Part shown: positions 1 to 7,214 of the stretch, in pieces
How the letters are laid out: each line of letters opens with the position of its first letter
How positions within the stretch are numbered: the first letter of the stretch is position 1
Source: an uncultured Planctomycetaceae bacterium
GTDB taxonomy: Bacteria > Planctomycetota > Planctomycetia > Pirellulales > UBA1268
DNA: 7,214 bases
Reading direction: 5' to 3'
Assembly: GCA_903885855.1 (NCBI GenBank)
Contig: CAISKG010000529.1
Span: 1 to 7,214, forward strand
The notes under the pieces: generated by a model
What the model saw: the letters and a program-made list of their open reading frames with translations, nothing else
Databases searched by the model: none
What the model was told of the DNA's origin: nothing
Translations under genes and position numbers: made by a program

Positions 1-954
1 CACCTCGGGGGCCGTGACCGTGGCCCGCCAGCCGAGCCGGGCCGCGGCCCGCCGCGGATCGACGGCCTGCACGCGCGGCTCGCCGGCGCGGATGAGCCCC
101 TGGTCGTGCACCACGTGGCGCCGCCAGTCGAGCCCGACGCGGGCGAAGACCGCCGCCACGAACGCCTCCAGGGAGACCGTCGTGCCGGTGGCGATCACCA
201 GATCCTCCGGCACGTCCTGCCGGAGCATGGCGTGCATCGCCGCCACGTATTCCTCGGCCCAGCCCCAATCGCGCTCCACGGCGAGGTCGCCGAGCACGAG
301 CGGCGCGCCGTCGCCGGCCGCGATCCGGCAGGCCGCCCGGACCACCTTCTGCGTCACGAAGCGCTCGCCGCGCAGCGGGCTCTCGTGGTTGGCGAGGATC
401 CCGGTGCAGGCGTGGAGGCCGTGGAGCCCGCGGTACTGGGCCACGAGCGACGCCGCGGTCGCCTTGGCGAGGCCGTAGGGGTCGGCCGGACGGACGGGCG
501 TCTCCTCCGAGAGGGGCACGCCGCCGGTGTCGCCGAACATGGCGACGCTCCCGGCCACGAACAGCCGCGTCGGGGCCCCCGCGACGCGCAGCGCCTCGAG
601 CACGTTGAGCGTGCCGAGGGCCACGCTCGTGAACGCCGCCGCCGGCTCGCGGTACGACGCCGCCACCGACGACTCGCCGGCCAGGTGGTAGATCTCGTCG
701 GGGGCGACGCGCGCGATCAGGTCGCGCACCGCCGCCGCGTCGGCCAGATCGAGCGACTCGACCGCGACGGCGCGCGCGACGCCCACGGCCTCGAGGCGCT
801 GCCGGTCGCAGCGCGCGGCGTCACGGCTGGTGCCCACCACCCGGTAGCCCTGGGCGGTGAGGTGCGCGGCCAGCAGCGCGCCGTCCTGGCCGCAGACCCC
901 GGTCACGAGGGCCGTCGGTGCGGCGGCGTGGAGGCGGATCGCGAAGGCGCTCAT
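1..954 (-). CDS. GMD-like NAD(P)-dependent sugar-nucleotide reductase/epimerase (SDR family), C-terminus cut by window edge
   Basis: Extended short-chain dehydrogenase of the GDP-mannose 4,6-dehydratase type; 318 residues are visible and roughly the last 15-30 are missing at base 1. Seen: Rossmann motif TGVCGQDG (18-25), an SR pair (43-44) where an NADP-preferring enzyme often has one, HLAGESS (90-96), the catalytic pair Y160/K164 in DPYGLAK, and a GMD hallmark loop NHESPLRGERFVTQK (189-203). The catalytic Ser is present (S136), but the glutamate that acts as dehydratase base in GMD is alanine here (A138 in AGSVAMFG; the intact paralogue at 5992-7035 reads SSSEMFG). I infer that it does not carry out 4,6-dehydration. 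It more likely reduces or epimerises the Gmd product, for example to GDP-D-rhamnose. That substrate is not proven, and classical Rmd and Fcl proteins lack this GMD-like loop. The ATG overlaps the stop of the upstream epimerase gene in an ATGA arrangement, which supports this start and suggests translational coupling. Confidence 0.85.
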   Translation of the reverse strand, partial: MSAFAIRLHAAAPTALVTGVCGQDGALLAAHLTAQGYRVVGTSRDAARCDRQRLEAVGVARAVAVESLDLADAAAVRDLIARVAPDEIYHLAGESSVAASYREPAAAFTSVALGTLNVLEALRVAGAPTRLFVAGSVAMFGDTGGVPLSEETPVRPADPYGLAKATAASLVAQYRGLHGLHACTGILANHESPLRGERFVTQKVVRAACRIAAGDGAPLVLGDLAVERDWGWAEEYVAAMHAMLRQDVPEDLVIATGTTVSLEAFVAAVFARVGLDWRRHVVHDQGLIRAGEPRVQAVDPRRAAARLGWRATVTAPEV

Positions 955-1913
955 CCCTGGGCCTCCGCGGCGAACCACGCGGCCGTGCGCGCGACCCCCT
1001 CGTCGAGGGCCACCTCGGGCCGCCAGCCGAGCACGAGGCCTGCCCGGGCGGGATCGACGAGGTTCGAGCGCAGGTCGCCGGGGCGGGCGGGGCCGTGGAG
1101 CGGGGCGGGGAGCCCGGTGCGGCCGCGGGCGTCGAGCGCCCGGCGGATCATCCCCTCGATCCCCACCACGTCGGTGCCCAGGCCGGTGCCGATGTTGAGG
1201 CTCGTGAGCCGGCCCGGGGGCGTGCGGTCGGCGGGGGCCGCCAGCGCCAGGACGTTGGCCCGGGCCACGTCGGTGCCGTAGACGTAGTCGCGCACGTAGC
1301 GGCCGTCGCCGTTGATCGTCGCCGGCTCCCCGGCCAGCAGCCGCTTGAGGAAGATCGCCACCACCCCCGCCTCGCCGTGCGGGTTCTGCCGCGGGCCGTA
1401 GACGTTCGAGTAGCGCAGCGCCACCCCCGTCATCCCGTGTTCCGCCGCGTAGAACTTGAGATAGCGCTCCCCGACCCACTTCGTGATCCCGTAGGGGCTG
1501 ATCGGGTCGGCCGGCGTGTCCTCCGGCGCCGGCACCGTCGCCTCGCCGTAGAGCACGCCACCGGAGGAGGCGAAGACGACGCGCCCGCAGCGCCGGGCGA
1601 CGGCGGCGTCGAGGACGTTGATCAGGCCCAGGCAGTTCACGGCGGCGTCGAAGTGGGGCTCGCGCACCGAACGGCTCACCGACATCTGCGCCGCCTGGTG
1701 GCAGACCGCGTCGGGCCGGACCGCGGCGAAGACCTCCGCCACGGCGTCGCGGTCGCGGATGTCGGCCACGTGGAGCGGCACCGCGGCGGGGAGGTTCGCC
1801 CGGCTGCCGGTGGAGAGATCGTCGAGGACCGCCGGCTCGTGGCCCGTGGCGAGGAGCTGGTCGACGATGTGGCTGCCGATGAATCCGGCGCCGCCGGTGA
1901 CGAGGACCCGCAT
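951..1913 (-). CDS. UDP-glucose 4-epimerase-type NAD-dependent sugar-nucleotide epimerase
   Basis: A complete 320-residue extended SDR, the usual length for bacterial GalE-like epimerases. Seen: NAD-binding GGAGFIGS (7-14), an acidic end of the second strand (D31-D32, followed by LSTG) typical of NAD users, DIRD (51-54), HQAAQ (72-76), SSGGVLYG (116-123) with the catalytic Ser, Y141/K145 in SPYGITK, and the substrate-side motifs RYSNVYGPRQNPHGEAG (167-183) and RDYVYGTDVARAN (208-220). The RYxNVYGPRQxPHGEAGV signature is characteristic of the UDP-glucose/UDP-GlcNAc 4-epimerase group. Expected reaction: interconversion of UDP-glucose and UDP-galactose (or the N-acetyl or uronic acid forms) in the cytosol, feeding the nearby glycosyltransferases. 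I leave the symbol blank because substrate preference cannot be read from sequence alone. It follows the glycosyltransferase stop by 10 bases, has a clear ribosome binding site, and overlaps the next gene by 4 bases. Confidence 0.9.
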   Translation of the reverse strand: MRVLVTGGAGFIGSHIVDQLLATGHEPAVLDDLSTGSRANLPAAVPLHVADIRDRDAVAEVFAAVRPDAVCHQAAQMSVSRSVREPHFDAAVNCLGLINVLDAAVARRCGRVVFASSGGVLYGEATVPAPEDTPADPISPYGITKWVGERYLKFYAAEHGMTGVALRYSNVYGPRQNPHGEAGVVAIFLKRLLAGEPATINGDGRYVRDYVYGTDVARANVLALAAPADRTPPGRLTSLNIGTGLGTDVVGIEGMIRRALDARGRTGLPAPLHGPARPGDLRSNLVDPARAGLVLGWRPEVALDEGVARTAAWFAAEAQG

Positions 1914-1918
1914 GTTCG

Positions 1919-1925
1919 CTCCCTC
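1919..1925 (-). promoter_or_regulatory. Ribosome binding site of the epimerase gene
   Basis: On the minus strand GAGGGAG lies 5 bases (CGAAC) before the ATG at 1913-1911. Its first bases overlap the TGA stop (1926-1924) of the preceding glycosyltransferase, so termination and reinitiation probably take place at the same spot. Confidence 0.65.
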
Positions 1926-3081
1926 AAGCCGCGCGCCGGGCCAGGACCTCGTCGTACACCCGCAGGTACCCCTCCGCCGCCCCCCGCCAGGAGAACGATT
2001 CGGCGTGGAGGCGCTGCGCGGCGGCGAAACCGGGGGTCGCCGCGGCGGCCGCCATCCCCTCGCGCACCACGCGCCACATGTGGTCGGGATCGAACGAGTC
2101 CCACCACCAGGCGCGGTCGCCGGCGATCTCGGGGAGGCTCGTGCGCCGCGCGGCGAACACCGGCTTGCCGCACTGCATCGCCTCGAGGACCGGGAACCCG
2201 AAGCCCTCGGTGAGCGACGGAAAGAGGAAAGCCTCGCAGTGCTCGTAGAGCCACTGCCGGTCGCCGTCGGAGACCTCCCCGGCGAGGATCACGCGGTCGC
2301 CGAGCGCCAGGCGGCGGATCTCGTCGGCGAGCAGCGCGCCGTAGGGGGTGGCGCTGCGCCCCGCGATCACCAGCCGCTCCGACCCGTGCCGCGCGAGCAT
2401 GCCGAGGAGCACGTGGCAGTTCTTGTGCGGCAGGGCGGCCCCCACCGTCAGCAGGAACGGCCCGGGGGGGAGGAACGCCGGCCGGCGCGGCGCCGCGGCG
2501 GGCGCCGGGGGGAGGCCGTTGTGGACGACGTGCAGCGGCCGGTCGCCGAGATCGAACCGCGCCGCCACGTCGTCGGCGACGAAGCGCGAGATCGCCACCA
2601 CGGCCGCGGCCCGGTCGATCTTGGCCTGCACCGCCGCCAGCTTGCGCCGCACCGCGGCCGGGCGCTGCCGGTGGCGCTCGTCATGGAGGAAGTTGAGGTC
2701 GTGGATCGTGAGCACCACCGGGACGCGGGCGTCGAGCGGCAGATACTTCGACGACTGGCTCGTGACGTGCCACAGATCGCAGCCGCCCTCGGGGCGGAAG
2801 GGGCCCACCAGCGGCCGCAGGAAGCGCGCGAAGGGCTCCTTGCGCCAGGGGGACACCTCGATGTGCTCGACGGCGCCGTCGCTGAAATGGCGCACGGTGG
2901 CGGCCCCGTCCCCGGCCCGCGGCACGAACAGCACCGGGTCGATCGAGCGGCGCGGCGCGGCGAGGATCCCCTCGGCGAGATGGCGGCAGTAGCGCCCGAG
3001 CCCGCAGTTGGCGTGGCGCATGCGCTCCAGGTCGATCACGACCCGCGCCCGGTCCCGTGTCCGCTTCGGCGAATCGACCAT
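1924..3081 (-). CDS. GT4-family (GT-B fold) glycosyltransferase
   Basis: Retaining glycosyltransferase of family GT4 type, 385 residues from the chosen ATG, a normal single-domain length. Seen from that start: an N-terminal strand VVIDLERM (14-21), the acceptor-side glycine loop GLGRY (27-31), TIHDLNFLHD (125-134), ISRFVADD (164-171), VVHNGLPP (185-192), the start of the donor domain FLLTVGAALPHKN (209-221), and an EX7E motif with E292 and E300 in TEGFGFPVLEAMQCG. No signal peptide or membrane segment is seen, so it probably works at the inner face of the membrane on a lipid-linked or nascent chain. Family knowledge points to transfer of mannose, rhamnose, galactose or a similar sugar; the donor cannot be read off. 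The frame is open back to 3336, but the added 85 residues are Arg/Pro/Ala-rich with no family resemblance, so I start at 3081. A GGGAG 14 bases upstream is a rather distant RBS, and an ATG at 3117 remains possible. Confidence 0.88.
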   Translation of the reverse strand: MVDSPKRTRDRARVVIDLERMRHANCGLGRYCRHLAEGILAAPRRSIDPVLFVPRAGDGAATVRHFSDGAVEHIEVSPWRKEPFARFLRPLVGPFRPEGGCDLWHVTSQSSKYLPLDARVPVVLTIHDLNFLHDERHRQRPAAVRRKLAAVQAKIDRAAAVVAISRFVADDVAARFDLGDRPLHVVHNGLPPAPAAAPRRPAFLPPGPFLLTVGAALPHKNCHVLLGMLARHGSERLVIAGRSATPYGALLADEIRRLALGDRVILAGEVSDGDRQWLYEHCEAFLFPSLTEGFGFPVLEAMQCGKPVFAARRTSLPEIAGDRAWWWDSFDPDHMWRVVREGMAAAAATPGFAAAQRLHAESFSWRGAAEGYLRVYDEVLARRAA

Positions 3082-3289
3082 GCGGCGACGCCCGTCTCCC
3101 GGAACGCCGCGCGGCATGCGCGACCGGTCCGTGGCAGGGATATCGGCCGGAACGCCCGCCTGGATTGCGTCGCTTCCGCGCCGCGGAGGTGGCGCGGGGC
3201 GCGCGGATGGCAGACTGGGGAAGCGGGGCGATCCGAGCGCGGTCGCCGCGGGGGCCTGGAGAAGAGGGGCGGAACGGGCGCGGCCGGCC
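3082..3289. other. 208-base spacer between the two glycosyltransferase genes
   Basis: This is the longest gap in the cluster. It stays open in the frame of the downstream glycosyltransferase, but the translation (rich in Arg, Pro and Ala) looks like noncoding G+C-rich DNA. I see no convincing -35/-10 pair, no hairpin followed by a T run on either strand, and no RNA gene. A GGGAG at 3100-3096 is the only recognisable element and may be the RBS of the gene at 3081. The gap could hold a secondary promoter or mark where two gene blocks were joined. Confidence 0.45.
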
Positions 3290-5605
3290 TCAGCCGGTCG
3301 CGCGGCGCGGCGCGGCCGGCGCCGCCGCGGCGGCACCCAGACCGAGCCCCTCGAGGAGGCGGTCGCAGTAGGCGCTCATGGAGTGCTCGGCGCAGTAGCG
3401 CTGCCGGGCCGCCTCGTCGCGCCGCGCCTCGAGCGCCAGGCGCAGCTCCGCCGCCACCGCCCGCGCCTCGAGGGCGTCGGCGACGCGCCGCACCGAGGCC
3501 GGGGCGTCGAGGGCGGAGGCGAGGTCGTCGTTGGCCACCGTCGGCACGCCGGCGGCGATGCAGTCCATGAGGGCCGCCGAGATCCCGCCGAAGCGGTGGG
3601 TGCGCAGCTGGATCGCGGCGTCGGCGGCGCTCACCCAGGCGCGGTAGAGGTCGTCGTCGAGCCAGGCGCCGGTGAAGTGCAGGGCGTCGCCGAGGCCGGC
3701 GGCGCGGGCCCGCAGCGCGAGGTCGCGTCCGGCGGCGGGATCGGCCCCCACGAACGCCAGCTGCACGTCGAGGCCGACGCCGCGCAGCATCGCCACGGCG
3801 TCGAGGCACACCTCGGGGGCCTTGGTGGGGCCGTAGATCCCGAGCGTCACCACCAGTAGCCGCCCCTCCGGCACGCCCAGCAGCGCCCGGGCGCGCCGGC
3901 GCGCCGGCGGCGCCGTCTCGGCGGCGGAGAACTCGCGCAGAAGCGCGAAGGGGAGGTGGATCGCCTCCACGCCGCAGGCGCGCCGGATCTCGTCGGCCAG
4001 CCCGCGGCTGTGGACGAACACCGGCTCGCCCGCGCGCACCACCTCGGAGAGGAAGAGCGTCGGCAGCTCCGATTGGTCGGCCGCCCAGTCGCGCACCTCG
4101 CGCCGCGTGACCGGCCTGCCCAGCTCCGCCTCCGCCAGGCAGCGGGTGCGCTCCACGCCGAACCACCAGGCGTAGAGGTCGATGAGGCGCGAGTCGTGGA
4201 GGATGCAGGGGCCGCCGTGGCGCAGGTGCTGATCGAGGATCCCGGCGTGGAAGGAGGAGTTGCCCAGGACCGCGATCGTGGCGTCGTAGTCGGGGCGCAG
4301 CCAGGCCGCGGCGGAGAGCGGGTGGAAGGCGCGCACCGCCGGATCGGCGGGCCCCGCGGCGTCGGTCCAGACGTCGACGTCGGCCCGCGCGGCGAGCGCC
4401 GCCACGGTGCGGCGCGTGTAGTCGGCCACGCCGGACCGCTCGGGGGGGAAGGGGGAGACGATCGCCACCAGCGGGCGCCGCGTGGCGAGGGCGCGCCGCG
4501 CACGCCGGTCGTGCCCCGGGATCCGCAGCTCGAGCGCCGCCGCGTAGCGCGCCGCCACACGGTCGGCGGTGAAGCGCGCCGGCACCCCGCGCTGCCGCTC
4601 GGCGAGGCGCCGGGCCGCGCCGGGATCGCCGAGGAGACCGCCGAGGCGGTGGGCCAGCTCGGCGTCGCTCGAGGGCTCGAACCGCGCCGGGGCGTCGGCC
4701 ACGAGCTCGCGGTGGCAGGGGATGTCGGAGGCGATGACGGGGGAGCCGCAGGCCATCGCCTCGATGACCGGCATGGAGAACCCCTCGGCGCGCGAAGCCA
4801 CGACCGTGGCGCGCGCGTGGGCGTACCAGCCGGCCAGATCGCGGTCGTCGACATGGTCGAGGAACCGCAGCGGCAGCCCCCCGGCGAGGCGCCGCACGCG
4901 CCGCCGCCAGCGCTCGGGATACCCGCCGGCCACGACGAGCGTCGGGGGAGCGCCGCCGAGCCGGCGCATGGCGGCCACGACCGTCTCCAGGTTCTTGCGC
5001 GGATCGGGGCCGCCGACGAACATCACCCAATCGCCGGGGGCGCCCTCCGGCCGGCCCGGGGCGTGGGCCCCGGCCAGCACGTCGGCGAACGCGCCGCGCA
5101 GGGCCACGCCCGTCACCTCGACGTCGTCGGGCGCCGCGCCGACGCGCTCCACCACCTCGGCGCCGACCGATTCCGAGATCGGCAGGAACACGCGCGACGC
5201 CGCCAGCCAGGAGAGCCGGGCCGCGTAGGCCCGCTGCGAGTCCGGCGCCGCCAGGTAGCGCGCGGGATCGAGGAGGGGGATGAAGTCGTAGACCACCGCG
5301 CAGGGGAGGATCTCGGGGCGGTCGAGGAACCGGGCCACGCGCCGCGAGTCGTGCGTCATCGGCGAGAGCCCGAGGAACACCCCCGGCACCCCGCCGCGCG
5401 GGGCGAAGGCCGCCTGCACGCTGTCGCACGCCGCGGCGATCTCGTCGGGCACGCCGCCGAGGGCCGGATCGGCCAGGCCCACCACCGTCACCGCGCCGCG
5501 GCGCAGCGACCGTGTGGCGGCCAGGAGGAAGGCGGCGTGCGAGCCGATCCCGCGCCGGGCGAAGCCGGGATCCTGGAGGGCGCGGAGGTCGGCGTAGACG
5601 AGCAT
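3290..5605 (-). CDS. Two-domain (tandem GT4) glycosyltransferase, second domain with degenerate EX7E
   Basis: A 771-residue protein made of two consecutive GT-B glycosyltransferase units. Unit 1 (about 1-365): VYADLRALQDP (3-13), GIGSH (19-23), VVYDFIPLLDP (104-114), PISES (142-146), the donor domain opening at FVGGPDPRKN (196-205), and EX7E with E274 and E282 in AEGFSMPVIEAMACG, followed by SDIPCHRE (293-300). Unit 2 (about 377-755): VSPFPPERSGVADYTRR (383-399), ILHDSR (468-473), VHSRG (531-535), TLGIYGPTKAPE (587-598) with the phosphate-binding Lys at 595, and FGGISAALMDCIAAG (672-686), where the two EX7E glutamates are replaced by Gly and Asp. The tail ends in an Ala/Pro/Arg-rich stretch. 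Tandem GT4 proteins are known in O-polysaccharide synthesis (for example WbdA of E. coli O9a), where each domain makes a different linkage. I infer a similar chain-building role here, possibly with unit 2 inactive or structural. The start is set by the family-typical N-terminus and a GGAGA about 10 bases upstream. Confidence 0.87.
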   Translation of the reverse strand: MLVYADLRALQDPGFARRGIGSHAAFLLAATRSLRRGAVTVVGLADPALGGVPDEIAAACDSVQAAFAPRGGVPGVFLGLSPMTHDSRRVARFLDRPEILPCAVVYDFIPLLDPARYLAAPDSQRAYAARLSWLAASRVFLPISESVGAEVVERVGAAPDDVEVTGVALRGAFADVLAGAHAPGRPEGAPGDWVMFVGGPDPRKNLETVVAAMRRLGGAPPTLVVAGGYPERWRRRVRRLAGGLPLRFLDHVDDRDLAGWYAHARATVVASRAEGFSMPVIEAMACGSPVIASDIPCHRELVADAPARFEPSSDAELAHRLGGLLGDPGAARRLAERQRGVPARFTADRVAARYAAALELRIPGHDRRARRALATRRPLVAIVSPFPPERSGVADYTRRTVAALAARADVDVWTDAAGPADPAVRAFHPLSAAAWLRPDYDATIAVLGNSSFHAGILDQHLRHGGPCILHDSRLIDLYAWWFGVERTRCLAEAELGRPVTRREVRDWAADQSELPTLFLSEVVRAGEPVFVHSRGLADEIRRACGVEAIHLPFALLREFSAAETAPPARRRARALLGVPEGRLLVVTLGIYGPTKAPEVCLDAVAMLRGVGLDVQLAFVGADPAAGRDLALRARAAGLGDALHFTGAWLDDDLYRAWVSAADAAIQLRTHRFGGISAALMDCIAAGVPTVANDDLASALDAPASVRRVADALEARAVAAELRLALEARRDEAARQRYCAEHSMSAYCDRLLEGLGLGAAAAAPAAPRRATG

Positions 5606-5615
5606 CCGCGGATGG

Positions 5616-5620
5616 TCTCC
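5616..5620 (-). promoter_or_regulatory. Probable ribosome binding site of the tandem glycosyltransferase
   Basis: GGAGA on the minus strand sits in the 26-base gap after the small upstream gene, about 10 bases before the ATG at 5605-5603. The spacing is slightly long, but no other purine-rich element is close by. Confidence 0.45.
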
Positions 5621-5631
5621 GTGCCGGCCCG

Positions 5632-5988
5632 TCAGGCGGCCCGCCGCAGGGGCGCTTCGGCGCCGGCGTCCGGATCGGCCCCGGGCGCGGCCAGGCGCAC
5701 GGTGGCGGTGCCGCGCGGCGGGACGTCGAGGAGGCCGGCGACGAGGGCGTCGACGGGGCCGGAAAGGGGCTCTGCCGCGGCCGGGGCGGCGCCGGAGGCG
5801 CCGCGGTCGCGGAGCCGCTCGCGCAGCAGGGCCACGAGGAGCTCCTCGGATTCCGCCGTGGCGCGGGCCCGCGCGGCGCGCCGGTGTCGCGGGGTGCGCA
5901 CCGCCTGCAGGAGCGGCCGCAGGGAGTGCCGCTCCATCCGCTTCAGGCCGGCGCTGGCCGCGCCGAGGATGCCGGCGAGGAGCCTCAT
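5632..5988 (-). CDS. Unrecognised 118-residue protein between gmd and the tandem glycosyltransferase
   Basis: I do not recognise this family. It is probably a real gene: its codons show the same strong third-position G/C use as its neighbours, it fits between them (3 bases after the gmd stop, 26 before the next ATG), and no other frame in this interval gives a family-like product. Seen: a short hydrophobic N-terminus (MRLLAGILGAASAG, 1-14) too weak and too short to call a signal peptide or anchor, a strongly basic stretch RTPRHRRAARARA (31-43), a likely amphipathic helix ESEELLVALLRERLRDRG (46-63), an Ala/Pro-rich linker (64-78), and a short hydrophobic segment VDALVAGLLDV (79-89) before an Ala/Pro-rich tail. 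No ribosome binding site is obvious; translation may be coupled to gmd. It could be a small accessory or partner protein of the glycosyltransferase, or the remnant of a larger gene. No function is assigned. Confidence 0.55.
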   Translation of the reverse strand: MRLLAGILGAASAGLKRMERHSLRPLLQAVRTPRHRRAARARATAESEELLVALLRERLRDRGASGAAPAAAEPLSGPVDALVAGLLDVPPRGTATVRLAAPGADPDAGAEAPLRRAA

Positions 5989-5991
5989 GGG

Positions 5992-7035
<1,044 letters not shown>

Positions 7036-7127
7036 GAGAGCCTCCCTGCTGACAAGACGCGGTGGGCGGGGCGATGGCGGGGGCCACGCGATCCATGCGG
7101 GCCACCGTCATCCGAGCCGGGGGGACA
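7036..7127. other. Gap upstream of gmd
   Basis: 92 bases between the stop of the upstream partial gene and the TTG of gmd. Apart from the RBS it holds no recognisable promoter boxes, no hairpin with a T run and no open frame that looks like a leader peptide. It is the most natural place for a gmd promoter if one exists, but nothing in it proves that. Confidence 0.4.
7041..7046 (-). promoter_or_regulatory. Ribosome binding site that fixes the TTG start of gmd
   Basis: GGGAGG on the minus strand, within AGCAGGGAGG, lies 5 bases (CTCTC) ahead of TTG at 7035-7033. It is the strongest Shine-Dalgarno-like element in the window and the main reason for accepting a TTG start. Confidence 0.8.
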
Positions 7128-7214
7128 CTAGCAGGCCGCGGCCGGCGTCGGAATGCCACTTTGCCGGGCTTTCGAGCCCAGAATCGACTCGTAGACGCGG
7201 GCATAGCCGCGGGC
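7128..7214 (-). CDS. C-terminal end of a probable GT4 glycosyltransferase (partial)
   Basis: A frame enters the window at 7214 on the minus strand and ends at TAG (7130-7128), giving 28 residues with no start in view. The sequence GYARVYESIL near its beginning closely resembles the last helix of GT4 glycosyltransferases; the intact enzyme at 1924-3081 has GYLRVYDEVL a similar distance from its own end. The rest of the tail (polar, ending in PTPAAAC) is unremarkable. From this I infer a glycosyltransferase gene upstream of gmd in the same direction. The evidence is a single short motif plus context, so the family call is tentative; the frame itself is plausible because it has a clean stop and normal spacing to gmd. 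Confidence 0.6.
   Translation of the reverse strand, partial: ARGYARVYESILGSKARQSGIPTPAAAC

Noticed and set aside
3082..3336. 85-residue N-terminal extension of the GT4 enzyme as real coding sequence
   Set aside because: Its composition is Arg/Pro/Ala without structure-like patterning, and it overlaps the end of the upstream gene by 47 bases. GT4 proteins normally begin right before the first Rossmann strand, as here with the ATG at 3081. Kept only as a low-probability alternative.
3290..3345. G+C-rich inverted-repeat-like sequence (alternating CCGGC/GCGCG) at the end of the tandem glycosyltransferase as a terminator
   Set aside because: It lies within the coding tail, is explained by Ala/Arg/Pro codons, and has no T run after it on either strand.
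3036..5429. 797-residue minus-strand frame, and smaller ones at 3847-4854, 1676-2254 and 2448-2684
   Set aside because: These are alternative frames of the glycosyltransferase and epimerase genes, with Arg/Pro/Ser/Thr-rich translations and no motifs. The recognised genes occupy the same bases in the right frame.

Overview
The window comes from a very G+C-rich bacterial chromosome. G or C dominates third codon positions in every gene, so long spurious open frames appear on the other strand. All genes that can be supported lie on the minus strand and together form part of a cell-surface polysaccharide locus (O-antigen, capsule or exopolysaccharide type). Nothing in the sequence fixes the taxon. 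A high-G+C Gram-negative-type lineage (planctomycete, myxobacterium-like or similar) is a guess from composition and gene style only. No tRNA, rRNA, transposase, CRISPR array or phage gene was seen.

In the direction of transcription (high to low coordinates) the order is: (1) the last 28 codons of a protein whose tail resembles a GT4 glycosyltransferase C-terminus (7214-7128); (2) gmd, GDP-mannose 4,6-dehydratase, starting at TTG behind a good ribosome binding site (7035-5992); (3) an unrecognised 118-residue protein (5988-5632); (4) a 771-residue protein with two GT4-type glycosyltransferase domains in tandem, the second lacking the EX7E glutamates (5605-3290); (5) a 208-base spacer; (6) a single-domain GT4 glycosyltransferase (3081-1924); (7) a UDP-glucose 4-epimerase-type sugar-nucleotide epimerase (1913-951); (8) a second GMD-like short-chain dehydrogenase that has lost the dehydratase glutamate and runs off the left edge (954-1). 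Spacings are tight (3, 26 and 10 bases, and a 4-base ATGA overlap) except around the 208-base spacer and the 92 bases upstream of gmd.

Functionally, Gmd would turn GDP-mannose into GDP-4-keto-6-deoxymannose. The GMD-like paralogue at the end of the cluster is a candidate for the next step, 4-keto reduction to a GDP-6-deoxyhexose such as GDP-D-rhamnose. The epimerase would supply a UDP-hexose such as UDP-galactose. The glycosyltransferases would assemble these sugars into a repeat unit or homopolymer. No flippase, polymerase, ABC exporter or chain-length regulator lies in the window, so the export route is unknown. The observations most worth following are the altered active site of the paralogue, the tandem GT with one degenerate domain, and the small conserved-looking but unrecognised gene between gmd and that GT.
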